Of a DNA stretch of 24,362 bases, positions 14,306 through 20,398 are shown piece after piece. The stretch spans positions 1 to 24,362 of the forward strand of contig JAZQHY010000013.1 in NCBI GenBank assembly GCA_045540815.1, read 5' to 3'. Origin of the DNA: JAZQHR01 sp045540815 (GTDB lineage: Bacteria; Bacillota; Clostridia; UMGS1810). Below the pieces are notes generated by a model that did no database searches, had not been told where the DNA came from, and was given only the letters and a program-made list of their open reading frames with translations. Each line of letters starts with the position of its first letter. Position 1 is the first letter of the stretch. Made by a program: the position numbers and the translations under genes.

Positions 14306-15103
14306 ATGAGCTGGGAAAGAGTAAAAACAGTGCTTATATTTCTGTTTTTGGCGATAAATATTTTTCTTGTTGGCTTTATGCTTATGAGCATCAGCCAGAC
14401 TACCGAAATAGACAGGACAACTGTTCTTGGCACAGTAAATGTGCTTAAATCCGGCGGTGTCACAGTAGATGCCGATATAGTTCCTACATCAATCCCGAAA
14501 TACGATAATGTTGACGTGTATAATATCGCTTTGGACGAGAAGTTTAAAGCCAAAGCGGGCGACAGCCTTAAGGTTACTGATTCGGATTTTGAATTTTTTT
14601 ATAATTATGACGTATCGAATGTAAACGAGGAGAATATAGATAAAACCGTAAAAGGTATATTAAAAGACCTTTCTATAAATATAAAATGCGTTGTTATTAC
14701 TCACAGCGGACAGGACGATAGCCTATGGGCTAAGGTGCGTTACGAGGACGACGAAATGTTGTTTTACGAGCCGTATATAGCTTTTTATAAAGAGGATAAC
14801 GGTTTTAATATAAAGGGTTACTGGTTCACGCCAAATATCGAGATTGAAAAATCCAAATCCCGAGGTCAGGATATGGCGTATATTACAAGCATCCTTGTAG
14901 ATTTTATGAGCAATGCCGACCGCGAAATCACAGAAAAAACTGTTATTTCAGGTATTGATATAGGATATAGTGTGCAAAATTATGATACAGGTGCAGTTCA
15001 TATGTCTGTTCCTGCCGTTCCTGCGGTAAGGATTATGACTGAAGACGGATGTGAGTATTATTATAACGCACGAACAGGCGAATATTTATATTTTACAAAA
15101 TAA
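14306..15103 (+). CDS. yycI: YycI-like regulator of WalK
   Basis: This 265-residue protein begins MSWERVKTVLIFLFLAINIF, the typical YycI opening (M-D/S-W-x-R/K-x-KT followed by one TM helix, about residues 7-27). An extracytoplasmic domain follows, ending in a run (CEYYYNARTGEYLYF) like the repeated beta-hairpins of YycH/YycI folds. It is expected to pair with YycH at the membrane and adjust WalK activity. AAGGAGGG is the ribosome binding site, and the gap from yycH is 23 bases. The usual next member of Bacillus Wal operons, the metallo-hydrolase YycJ/WalJ, is not here; a nucleoid protein gene follows instead. Confidence 0.8.
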   Translation: MSWERVKTVLIFLFLAINIFLVGFMLMSISQTTEIDRTTVLGTVNVLKSGGVTVDADIVPTSIPKYDNVDVYNIALDEKFKAKAGDSLKVTDSDFEFFYNYDVSNVNEENIDKTVKGILKDLSINIKCVVITHSGQDDSLWAKVRYEDDEMLFYEPYIAFYKEDNGFNIKGYWFTPNIEIEKSKSRGQDMAYITSILVDFMSNADREITEKTVISGIDIGYSVQNYDTGAVHMSVPAVPAVRIMTEDGCEYYYNARTGEYLYFTK

Positions 15104-15120
15104 ATGGAGGACTTAGAGTT

Positions 15121-15471
15121 ATGGCAAAAGGAAAGTTTAATATGGGACCTATGGGTGGCATGGGTAATATGAACAATATGATAAAACAGGCGCAGAAGAT
15201 GCAACAGGATATGCTTAAAATGCAGGAAGAAATTGAGCAGCAAAGCGTAGAGGCTACATCGGGCGGCGGTGCAGTAAGCGTAAAAATGTCAGGCAAAAAA
15301 GTGCTTGAGGAGATAAAGATTAAACCTGAGGTTGTAGATGCAGACGACGTTGAGATGCTTGAGGACCTTATACTTGTAGCGGTAAATGACGCGCTTAAAA
15401 AAGTAGACGACATTAACCAGTCAAAGATGAGTCAGCTTACAGGCGGAATGAACATTCCAGGTTTGTTTTAA
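15121..15471 (+). CDS. YbaB/EbfC family nucleoid-associated protein
   Basis: This 116-residue DNA-binding protein of the YbaB/EbfC family forms tweezer-like dimers that coat DNA. Visible are a Met/Gly-rich N-terminus, the helix MIKQAQKMQQDMLKMQEEIE, the strand region VEATSGGGAVSVKMSGKKVLEEIKI, and the helix LEDLILVAVNDALKKV. It ends with the usual LTGGMNIPGLF. Length fits the family (100-115). GGAGG is 8 bases before the ATG, 17 bases after yycI, so it is probably co-transcribed with the Wal accessory genes. In most Firmicutes this gene sits between dnaX and recR; neither is in the window. Confidence 0.93.
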   Translation: MAKGKFNMGPMGGMGNMNNMIKQAQKMQQDMLKMQEEIEQQSVEATSGGGAVSVKMSGKKVLEEIKIKPEVVDADDVEMLEDLILVAVNDALKKVDDINQSKMSQLTGGMNIPGLF

Positions 15472-15491
15472 TTAAAATAGTGTAAAATAAA

Positions 15492-15522
15492 GGTGCGTAT
15501 CTTCAGACGCACCGTATTTTTT
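15492..15522 (+). terminator. Terminator after the YbaB/EbfC gene
   Basis: GGTGCGT (15492-15498) pairs with ACGCACC (15507-15513); an 8-base loop and GTATTTTTT follow. The stem is 7 bp and the T run begins three bases late, so termination may be partial. No clear separate promoter is visible for lrgA 17 bases downstream, and read-through is possible. Confidence 0.65.
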
Positions 15523-15538
15523 GTATGGAGTTGAAAAA

Positions 15539-15910
15539 ATGAATATTTTAGGACAGATATCGCTTGTGTTTGGACTTTGTTTTGCGGGTGAGATTATTGT
15601 CTTTCTTTTACCTGTGCAGTTTCCAGCAAGCGTAATAGCTATGATAATTTTATTTGTACTTCTTGTGTCAAAGACAGTAAAGAAAGAAAGTCTTGATAGT
15701 ATTACATCATTTTTAACAGGAAATATGGCGCTATTCTTTATACCGCCAACAGTGGCTATAATAAAAAGCTATGATGTGTTTAAAGATTATCTATGGCAGT
15801 TTGTGTTTGTGTGCTTTATCACAACGGTAATCACATTTTTAGCAACTGCATATACAGTTATGCTGGTTATGAAGCTTATGAAAAATAAGGAGGGCAAGAA
15901 AAATGACTGA
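15539..15910 (+). CDS. lrgA: CidA/LrgA family membrane protein
   Basis: This 123-residue protein has about four TM helices and the family pattern LPVQFPASVIAMIILFVLL and FFIPPTVAII. LrgA was first described as an antiholin-like partner of LrgB affecting murein hydrolase activity and autolysis. In Bacillus subtilis the homologous pair PftAB transports pyruvate. The ATG at 15539 is preferred (GGAG 8 bases upstream) over a TTG at 15521, which overlaps the terminator tail. It overlaps lrgB by 8 bases, so translation is likely coupled. Confidence 0.88.
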   Translation: MNILGQISLVFGLCFAGEIIVFLLPVQFPASVIAMIILFVLLVSKTVKKESLDSITSFLTGNMALFFIPPTVAIIKSYDVFKDYLWQFVFVCFITTVITFLATAYTVMLVMKLMKNKEGKKND

Positions 15911-16580
15911 TATATTCAACAACAATTTTTTTGGTGTGTTTATGAGCATTGCAGTGTTTTTGCTTGCCAGAAAAATCTGCTCTAGGTTTAAAACACCGTT
16001 TGCAAATCCGCTCTTATTTTCGGTAGTGTTTATAATTTGCTTTTTGAAGATTTTTAAAATACCGCTTGAATATTTTGAAAAAGGCGGAAACATACTCTTT
16101 ATGTGTCTGACACCTGCAACCGCTATACTTGCGGTAGGAATATACAATAAGCTCGATACTTTAAAGAAATATTTTCTGCCTGTCTTTTGTGGGACACTTG
16201 TCGGATCAATCGTGAGTGTGATAAGTGTGCTTGCGCTTTCAAGGGTGTTTGGCTTAAATGAGGTAATATTAAATTCCATACTGCCAAAATCGGTTACAAC
16301 TGCTATAGCTGTTGGTATAGCAGAGGTGCGTGGCGGAGATGTATCCATTACATCGGCGGCAGTGTTTATAGCGGGGCTTACAGGCGCGGTGCTTTCGCCT
16401 GTAATGATAAAAGTGTTTAAAATTAAAAACCGCATAGCTGCAGGACTTGCCATAGGTACAAGCTCTCACGCGCTCGGTACTACAAAAGCGCTTGAGCTTG
16501 GCGAAACAGAAGGCGCTATGAGCTCTATCGCAATATGTATGGCAGGCGTTATTACAGTTGTTATATGTATGTTTGTGTAG
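15903..16580 (+). CDS. lrgB: LrgB family membrane protein
   Basis: This 225-residue polytopic protein of the LrgB/CidB family has about six or seven TM helices. Diagnostic stretches are CLTPATAILAVGIYN, ILPKSVTTAIAVGIAE and GTSSHALGTTKALELGE. It works with LrgA in the membrane (autolysis control or pyruvate transport, see lrgA). AAGGAGGG lies within the end of lrgA, 8 bases upstream of the ATG. It is the last gene before a convergent spo0A; its own terminator lies about 85 bases downstream. Confidence 0.92.
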   Translation: MTDIFNNNFFGVFMSIAVFLLARKICSRFKTPFANPLLFSVVFIICFLKIFKIPLEYFEKGGNILFMCLTPATAILAVGIYNKLDTLKKYFLPVFCGTLVGSIVSVISVLALSRVFGLNEVILNSILPKSVTTAIAVGIAEVRGGDVSITSAAVFIAGLTGAVLSPVMIKVFKIKNRIAAGLAIGTSSHALGTTKALELGETEGAMSSIAICMAGVITVVICMFV

Positions 16581-16645
16581 AAAGAAAAACGGGCTTTCGC
16601 GAAAATGGTCGATAGGAAAACCATATATTTTTTCGCAAAAACCCG
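16581..16645 (-). terminator. spo0A: Long terminator of spo0A
   Basis: On the minus strand 16645-16630 pairs with 16605-16590 over 16 bp without mismatch (two G-T), topped by a TGG/CCA hairpin, and is followed by TTTTTCTTT. On the plus strand the two G-T pairs become C-A mismatches and no T run follows, so it acts on the minus strand. It ends against the lrgB stop codon. Confidence 0.88.
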
Positions 16646-16665
16646 ATGGGGTGACTAATGTAACG

Positions 16666-16715
16666 GGACTTAAACTTCATAAGTTTGTAACTTGTGAAAA
16701 AGTCCTTTTATTTTT
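16666..16715 (+). terminator. Terminator of lrgAB
   Basis: TTCATAAGTT (16676-16685) pairs with AACTTGTGAA (16689-16698) around TGT. Outer GGACTT (16666-16671) pairs with AAGTCC (16700-16705), then TTTTATTTTT. It lies beyond the spo0A terminator, so the two convergent transcripts overlap at their 3' ends. Confidence 0.82.
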
Positions 16716-16733
16716 ATTCCTGTAAGGCTTAAA

Positions 16734-17513
16734 TTATACTGCTGTTTTAAGCTCAAGTCTTATTTTATCGGCAAGCATTGCTATAAACTCTGAATTTGTC
16801 GGCTTGCCCTTACTGCTTAGAATAGTGTAGCCGAAGAATGAATTTAGCACTTCGGGGTCGCCTCTGTCCCATGCAACCTCTATTGCGTGACGAATAGCTC
16901 TTTCGACGCGTGAAGATGTTGTCTGATAATGCTTTGCAACAGTTGGATAAAGGATTTTTGTAATGGAATTTATAGCGTCCATATCCTCTATTACCATCAT
17001 TATGGCATCGCGAATGTACTGATATCCCTTTATGTGCGCAGGAACGCCTATTTTCTGTATAATCTGCGTTACGCTCGTTTCTATGTCTATAGGCTTTGAT
17101 GCGTTTATTACATCGTTTTTAGGTAAAGCAGCACTGTGCTTTAGCTCTTTTATCCTCTGTGTAAGTATGGACAGGTCAAACGGCTTGATTATGTAGTATT
17201 TTGCGCCAAGCGAAATTGCCGATGCAGTGATGCGGTCGTGCCCTACTGCCGAAATTATAATTGTGCTAGGTTTTTTCTCGAGAGTAGCCTTGTTTATCTT
17301 TGCAAGCACGCCTAGTCCGTCAAGGTGAGGCATTACTATGTCCATTAAAAGCACGTCAGGTCTGGTTTCTATTACCATTTCAAAGGCTTCCTTGCCATCG
17401 TAAGCAACTCCTACTACTTCAATGCCGTCTTGCGATGATAGGAAATCTTTTAAAATATGGCAAAAATCCTTATTATCATCTGCTACTAAAACTCTTACTT
17501 TTTCATTATTCAC
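16734..17513 (-). CDS. spo0A: Sporulation master response regulator Spo0A
   Basis: Spo0A, 259 residues, is the phosphorylation-controlled regulator that starts sporulation. The receiver domain (about 5-125) has Asp12-Asp13, phospho-acceptor Asp58 and the KPFD lysine. The C-terminal effector domain (about 150-259) carries the Spo0A-specific runs HIKGYQYIRDAI, YPTVAKHYQTTSSRVERAIRHAIE and SKGKPTNSEFIAMLAD, which bind 0A boxes. The start codon is GTG at 17513, 7 bases after AGGAGG. In most clostridia and bacilli spoIVB lies directly upstream; here the upstream neighbour is a divergent XRE regulator, so spo0A is a single-gene unit. The phosphate source is unknown (orphan kinases in clostridia). 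Confidence 0.97.
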   Translation of the reverse strand: MNNEKVRVLVADDNKDFCHILKDFLSSQDGIEVVGVAYDGKEAFEMVIETRPDVLLMDIVMPHLDGLGVLAKINKATLEKKPSTIIISAVGHDRITASAISLGAKYYIIKPFDLSILTQRIKELKHSAALPKNDVINASKPIDIETSVTQIIQKIGVPAHIKGYQYIRDAIMMVIEDMDAINSITKILYPTVAKHYQTTSSRVERAIRHAIEVAWDRGDPEVLNSFFGYTILSSKGKPTNSEFIAMLADKIRLELKTAV

Positions 17514-17558
17514 AATAAATCCTCCTAAAAAGTATTTGTACTTCGTTTACTATATATA

Positions 17559-17611
17559 ATTATACTTTTATTCTGATTTTATAACAATATTATGCCCCAA
17601 AGCCCGACAAA
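17559..17611 (-). promoter_or_regulatory. spo0A: spo0A promoter with an upstream 0A-box-like site
   Basis: On the minus strand, TTGTTA (17582-17587), a 17-bp spacer and a perfect TATAAT (17559-17564), start near 17552. About 16 bases upstream of the -35 lies TTTGTCGGG (17611-17603), matching 7 of 9 positions of the 0A box TTTGTCGAA; autoregulation is possible. I see no convincing sigma-H promoter. Confidence 0.6.
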
Positions 17612-17677
17612 AGCTCCTAAAATATTCATTATAAATATTTTTTAATTCCAAAAAATGTAAACGCAATTTTTTTCTAT

Positions 17678-17733
17678 TGTCCAAAAGTACAAGTTTTATT
17701 TCCGAAATGTCCAAAGTTCAAGAAACTTGGACA
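17678..17733. repeat. TGTCCAAA repeat cluster between spo0A and the XRE gene
   Basis: TGTCCAAAAGTACAAG (17678-17693) recurs as TGTCCAAAGTTCAAG (17708-17722), spaced 30 bases, about three helical turns. An inverted copy AACTTGGACA (17724-17733) faces the second, making a 10-bp inverted repeat with one bulged A. This looks like a multi-site operator. The core TTGTCC is close to, but not the same as, the 0A box. Confidence 0.5.
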
Positions 17734-17734
17734 C

Positions 17735-17766
17735 AAAAAAACGGACAAATTTAAATTTGTCCGTTT
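17735..17766 (-). terminator. 28-bp perfect palindrome with minus-strand T run
   Basis: Positions 17739-17766 are a perfect palindrome (14-bp arms centred on AAATTT/AAATTT, with GGAC/GTCC cores). On the minus strand it is followed by seven T, the form of a strong terminator, yet no gene lies upstream on that strand. It could insulate the spo0A promoter, end a very short RNA from the promoter at 17788-17816, or be an operator. Confidence 0.5.
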
Positions 17767-17816
17767 GCGCAGAGTTGTGCTATTATAATAATAGCACATA
17801 TCTATCTATTACGCAA
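17757..17816. promoter_or_regulatory. Overlapping divergent promoters in the spo0A/XRE space
   Basis: GTGCTATTA and TAATAGCAC (17777-17797) form a 9-bp inverted repeat. Because of the symmetry each strand has an extended TGC-TATTAT. On the minus strand TTGCGT (17811-17816) is 17 bp from TATTAT (17788-17793). On the plus strand TTGTCC (17757-17762) is 18 bp from TATTAT (17781-17786) and would serve the XRE gene. A further palindromic hairpin ACGCA-AG-TGCGT (17811-17822) lies downstream and may be the XRE protein's own operator. Confidence 0.5.
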
Positions 17817-17872
17817 GTGCGTATACGCAAAAATGTAAATTGTTTTAAAATAACCTTGTGAGGTGTTTTAAA

Positions 17873-18115
17873 ATGGATGTTAAAGATGTAATAGTTAAGA
17901 GATTTAATGAACTATGTGCCGAAAGAAATATTCGTATAAATGAGCTTGCGAACATATCAGGCGTAACACCATCAACTGCATATAGTATGATGGATAAATC
18001 GCGTAGAGATGTTTCTATAAGGACAATTAAGAAGTTTTGTGACGGATTAGAAATTACACTAGGAGAATTTTTTTCAACGAAAGATTTTGATGATTTAGAA
18101 CAGGAAATAAAGTAG
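17873..18115 (+). CDS. Small XRE/Cro-CI family transcriptional regulator
   Basis: This 80-residue protein consists almost only of a helix-turn-helix of the XRE family: residues 6-68 with INELANISGVTPSTAYSMMDK as the HTH and IRTIKKFCDGLEITLGEFF as helices 4-5. No sensory domain is present. Such small regulators often bind as dimers to palindromes next to their own gene, and several palindromes lie just upstream. The ATG at 17873 has GAGGTG 7 bases before it; a GTG at 17858 lies within that ribosome binding region. It is divergent from spo0A, so it may act on the shared intergenic region; this is inference. A terminator follows directly. Confidence 0.87.
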   Translation: MDVKDVIVKRFNELCAERNIRINELANISGVTPSTAYSMMDKSRRDVSIRTIKKFCDGLEITLGEFFSTKDFDDLEQEIK

Positions 18116-18130
18116 GAAATATATCTGTAG

Positions 18131-18164
18131 GGAACGGGCTTGCTCGTTCCGCTTTTTATTTTTT
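18131..18164 (+). terminator. Terminator of the XRE gene
   Basis: GGAACGGG (18131-18138) pairs with CTCGTTCC (18143-18150), 8 bp with one G-T, around CTTG, followed by GCTTTTTATTTTTT. Confidence 0.85.
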
Positions 18165-18169
18165 ATATG

Positions 18170-18538
18170 TCGGGGTGCCTGCAGCTGCACCCCCGACACC
18201 CCCAGCCGTCGCCCTCAGCTTCAAATTGGATAAATCATAAGGCTTGATGTAATGATTTTATATTGCACGCGTAAATGCGGAAACTTATTCCGCGTTACGC
18301 TAAAAACAAGCGGTCAGCAGCGGAAATTGATACCGCTTGTTTTTGCAATAAATCCTTCCATCTACGCTTTGATTTATAGCCCAATTTGAGCTTATGCGCG
18401 AACCGTTTTGCGCTCGATTGTTAGTTTTTTGAAACATCAACACTTCTGTGTTTTCGGGTCCGGGTGTCCCGGCCGTTTTAGGGGTCCGGGGGAATCGGAA
18501 CCCCCGGCGGTTTTTGGCATTTTGCCGTCCAAAATGCC
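18170..18538. repeat. Gene-free tract with a run of GC-rich hairpins
   Basis: No gene is visible between 18165 and 18561. The tract holds successive inverted repeats: 18170-18196 (TCGGGG..CCCCGA), 18269-18300 (GCGTAA..GCGGAA with TTCCGC..TTACGC), 18302-18344 (13-bp perfect AAAAACAAGCGGT/ACCGCTTGTTTTT), 18460-18472 (CCGGG/CCCGG), 18486-18507 (CCGGGGG/CCCCCGG) and 18516-18538 (GGCATTTTG/CAAAATGCC). Parts are clearly richer in G and C than flanking DNA. It resembles the border of an old insertion or a family of dispersed intergenic repeats; some hairpins may terminate the minus-strand transporter transcript. Confidence 0.55.
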
Positions 18539-18561
18539 CCGTGCCGGAGGCAATAAATATT

Positions 18562-18993
18562 TCACGTTTTAATCTTAAACAACACCACTCCTGCCACCAT
18601 CAGCACAAATCCTAGTATCTTTGTAAAGCCAATTGCCACCTTCTCTGTGCCCAGAAGTCCAAACGCATCGATAATAGCGGCAACAGTAAGTTGTGAAACG
18701 AGGATTATAGATATGGATATAAGGGGAGACAGGTCTTTTATGCCCAGCATAACAGTAATGGTTATTATAAGGCCGAGTATACCGCCTGTGAGGTAGATTT
18801 TATCTGCAGAAAGTATTTCGCGTATATTTCCTTTTCCAAGCACAAACATCGCTATAAGAGCAAGTATGAATGCAGTTCCTTGCACAAACGCATTTGCTTC
18901 GTACAGACCTACCTTTTCGCCAAGGCGCGTGTTTATAACACCCTGAAAGCTCATGGCGGCACCTGCTATAATTGAAAATATTATTCCCATCAT
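18562..18993 (-). CDS. DMT-superfamily YdcZ/DUF606 membrane protein
   Basis: This 143-residue protein has about five TM helices and the pattern of the YdcZ (DUF606) family: MGIIFSIIAGAAMSFQGVINTRLGEKVG at the start, a middle with AFVQGTAFILAL, and SPLISISIILVSQLTVAAIIDAFGLLG. It belongs to the drug/metabolite transporter superfamily in half-length form, which works as a dimer or with a partner. The substrate is unknown. The ATG at 18993 is chosen because AAAGGAGTG lies about 11 bases before it; the frame stays open to 19032. It follows a terminator on the same strand, so it probably has its own weak promoter. Confidence 0.82.
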   Translation of the reverse strand: MMGIIFSIIAGAAMSFQGVINTRLGEKVGLYEANAFVQGTAFILALIAMFVLGKGNIREILSADKIYLTGGILGLIITITVMLGIKDLSPLISISIILVSQLTVAAIIDAFGLLGTEKVAIGFTKILGFVLMVAGVVLFKIKT

Positions 18994-19043
18994 ATAATAA
19001 TGCACTCCTTTTGATTGCCGAAATATAGCCAATTTTTACAAAC

Positions 19044-19075
19044 AAAAAAGCCTTACAGATATTCTCTGTAAGGCT
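19044..19075 (-). terminator. Terminator of the prmA-rsmE group
   Basis: AGCCTTACAGA (19049-19059) and TCTGTAAGGCT (19065-19075) are perfectly complementary over 11 bp. On the minus strand the stem is followed by six T. It separates the membrane protein gene at 19091 from the YdcZ-type gene. Confidence 0.9.
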
Positions 19076-19090
19076 AAATATTTTTATGCA

Positions 19091-19549
19091 TTATTTTTTA
19101 ATGTTCTTAACACCTTTTTTGATAATCATTATGTGAACTATGTAGCTTACGATAAGGTAAAGTATACTTACTGCCACAGTAATGTATCTTGCATGCACAC
19201 TGCTGATAAGCGCTGTGCCGTTAGCTTTTACAAATGGCATTCCGTATATGCCCCAGTAGCAAATTGCAAGAACTATTCCAAGTACGCCGTACTCAATAAA
19301 TGTTTTTGACTTAACATATGAAAGCACAAAAAATACCACACCTGCCACGGCAAATGCTATTGAAAGTCCTAGTATAACCGCTCTGGTAGTTGCAAATGAT
19401 TCGCCGATTACATTTAGGCTTCTGTTAACAAAAATAAGAAGCATTAGCGAAACAGCCGATATTAAAGTAGCTACAAGTATTAAATTTACCTGATGTTCTT
19501 CAAACATCTTTGCATTATGTATTTTTTCTTTGGAAATTTTCTTAACCAT
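19091..19549 (-). CDS. Uncharacterised four-helix membrane protein
   Basis: I do not recognise this 152-residue protein. A short charged N-terminus (KKISKEKIHNAKMFEEHQ) precedes four hydrophobic segments at about 23-44, 58-80, 84-107 and 121-146, and a Lys-rich tail (KKGVKNIKK). This would put both ends on the cytoplasmic side. No catalytic or metal motif is evident. GGAG lies 10 bases before the ATG. It starts 30 bases after rsmE on the same strand and ends at a terminator, so it is the last gene of the DUF523-prmA-rsmE unit; this linkage does not reveal its function. Confidence 0.72.
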   Translation of the reverse strand: MVKKISKEKIHNAKMFEEHQVNLILVATLISAVSLMLLIFVNRSLNVIGESFATTRAVILGLSIAFAVAGVVFFVLSYVKSKTFIEYGVLGIVLAICYWGIYGMPFVKANGTALISSVHARYITVAVSILYLIVSYIVHIMIIKKGVKNIKK

Positions 19550-19579
19550 TTATACTTTACTCCTCTGTGTTTATCATAA

Positions 19580-20302
19580 TTACCAGTCAAGCTCATACAT
19601 TACAGCCGACAGGCACGCAATAGGCGCAGTTTCTGTTCTGAGTATTCTGTTGCCAAGCGATACGGTAGGAATGTCAAACTTCTCTGCCATATCTACTTCT
19701 GTTTCGTCAAGACCACCTTCAGGACCTATGAAAAAGCCTATGGTTTTTGCATCTTTTTTTGAAAGAACTGCTCTTAATGATGTCTGACGTTCGTTTTCAT
19801 ACGGCATAAATGCAAGATCGTTTTTTGTAAGGTCTGCTATGGCTTCTTTAAAGCTCATAACACCTGTCACTTCGGGAAGTATTCCCCTCTGGCACTGCTT
19901 TGCCGCTTCCGATGCAATCTTTTGCCATCTTGAAACTTTTTTTGCATCGTCTTTTAGCTTTACCACAGACCTTTTTGCTGCCACGGGAACAATCCTCGCT
20001 ATACCAAGCTCAACGCATTTTTGTACTATATAGTCCATTTTGTCCGACTTTGGCAGTCCCTGATAAAGCGTTACCGAAAAATGCGGTTCGTTTTTGCATA
20101 TGTCTTTTGATATTATATCAAGATATACCTTGTCTGGCGATATGTCGGATATCTTACACAGATACTCGTTATTCTGACCGTCGCATACATTTACCTCTTC
20201 GCCACACTTAAGCCTGAGCACATTTTTAATGTGATTGACATCGGTGCCGTCAATGCAAATGCCATCTGATATATTTGAAGGATTTACAAAAAATCTATGC
20301 AT
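19580..20302 (-). CDS. rsmE: 16S rRNA (uracil-1498-N3)-methyltransferase RsmE
   Basis: RsmE, 240 residues, methylates N3 of U1498 near the 30S decoding site using S-adenosylmethionine. The N-terminal PUA-like domain (about 1-70; MHRFFVNP, HIKNVLRLKCGEEVNVCDG) is followed by a SPOUT (trefoil-knot) domain. That domain carries the signature FFIGPEGGLDETEVDMA and the knot region SLGNRILRTETAPIACLSAVMYEL. Length matches the family. GGAGG is only 4 bases from ATGC, a tight but workable spacing. The gene follows prmA with a 96-base gap that contains its own promoter, so it can be expressed both with prmA and alone. Confidence 0.96.
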   Translation of the reverse strand: MHRFFVNPSNISDGICIDGTDVNHIKNVLRLKCGEEVNVCDGQNNEYLCKISDISPDKVYLDIISKDICKNEPHFSVTLYQGLPKSDKMDYIVQKCVELGIARIVPVAAKRSVVKLKDDAKKVSRWQKIASEAAKQCQRGILPEVTGVMSFKEAIADLTKNDLAFMPYENERQTSLRAVLSKKDAKTIGFFIGPEGGLDETEVDMAEKFDIPTVSLGNRILRTETAPIACLSAVMYELDW

Positions 20303-20339
20303 ACGTCCTCCGCAGTTTTTGATTTATACTATATCATAT

Positions 20340-20370
20340 ATTATACCATACACCCCATAGGTAAAGTCAA
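20340..20370 (-). promoter_or_regulatory. rsmE: Internal promoter of rsmE
   Basis: On the minus strand, TTGACT (20365-20370), a long 19-bp spacer and a perfect TATAAT (20340-20345) with extended TGG. The extended -10 may compensate for the spacer. Confidence 0.6.
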
Positions 20371-20398
20371 GTATATTAGCAAAATAATTTGATATTAT

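Noticed and set aside
17600..17640. Sigma-H promoter for spo0A
   Set aside because: An AGGAG is present on the minus strand but no GAAT-type -10 follows at 11-12 bases; the sigma-A pair at 17559-17587 is much better.
18165..18560. CRISPR array or intact insertion sequence in the gene-free tract
   Set aside because: The hairpins differ in sequence and length, there are no regularly spaced identical repeats, and no transposase frame is present.
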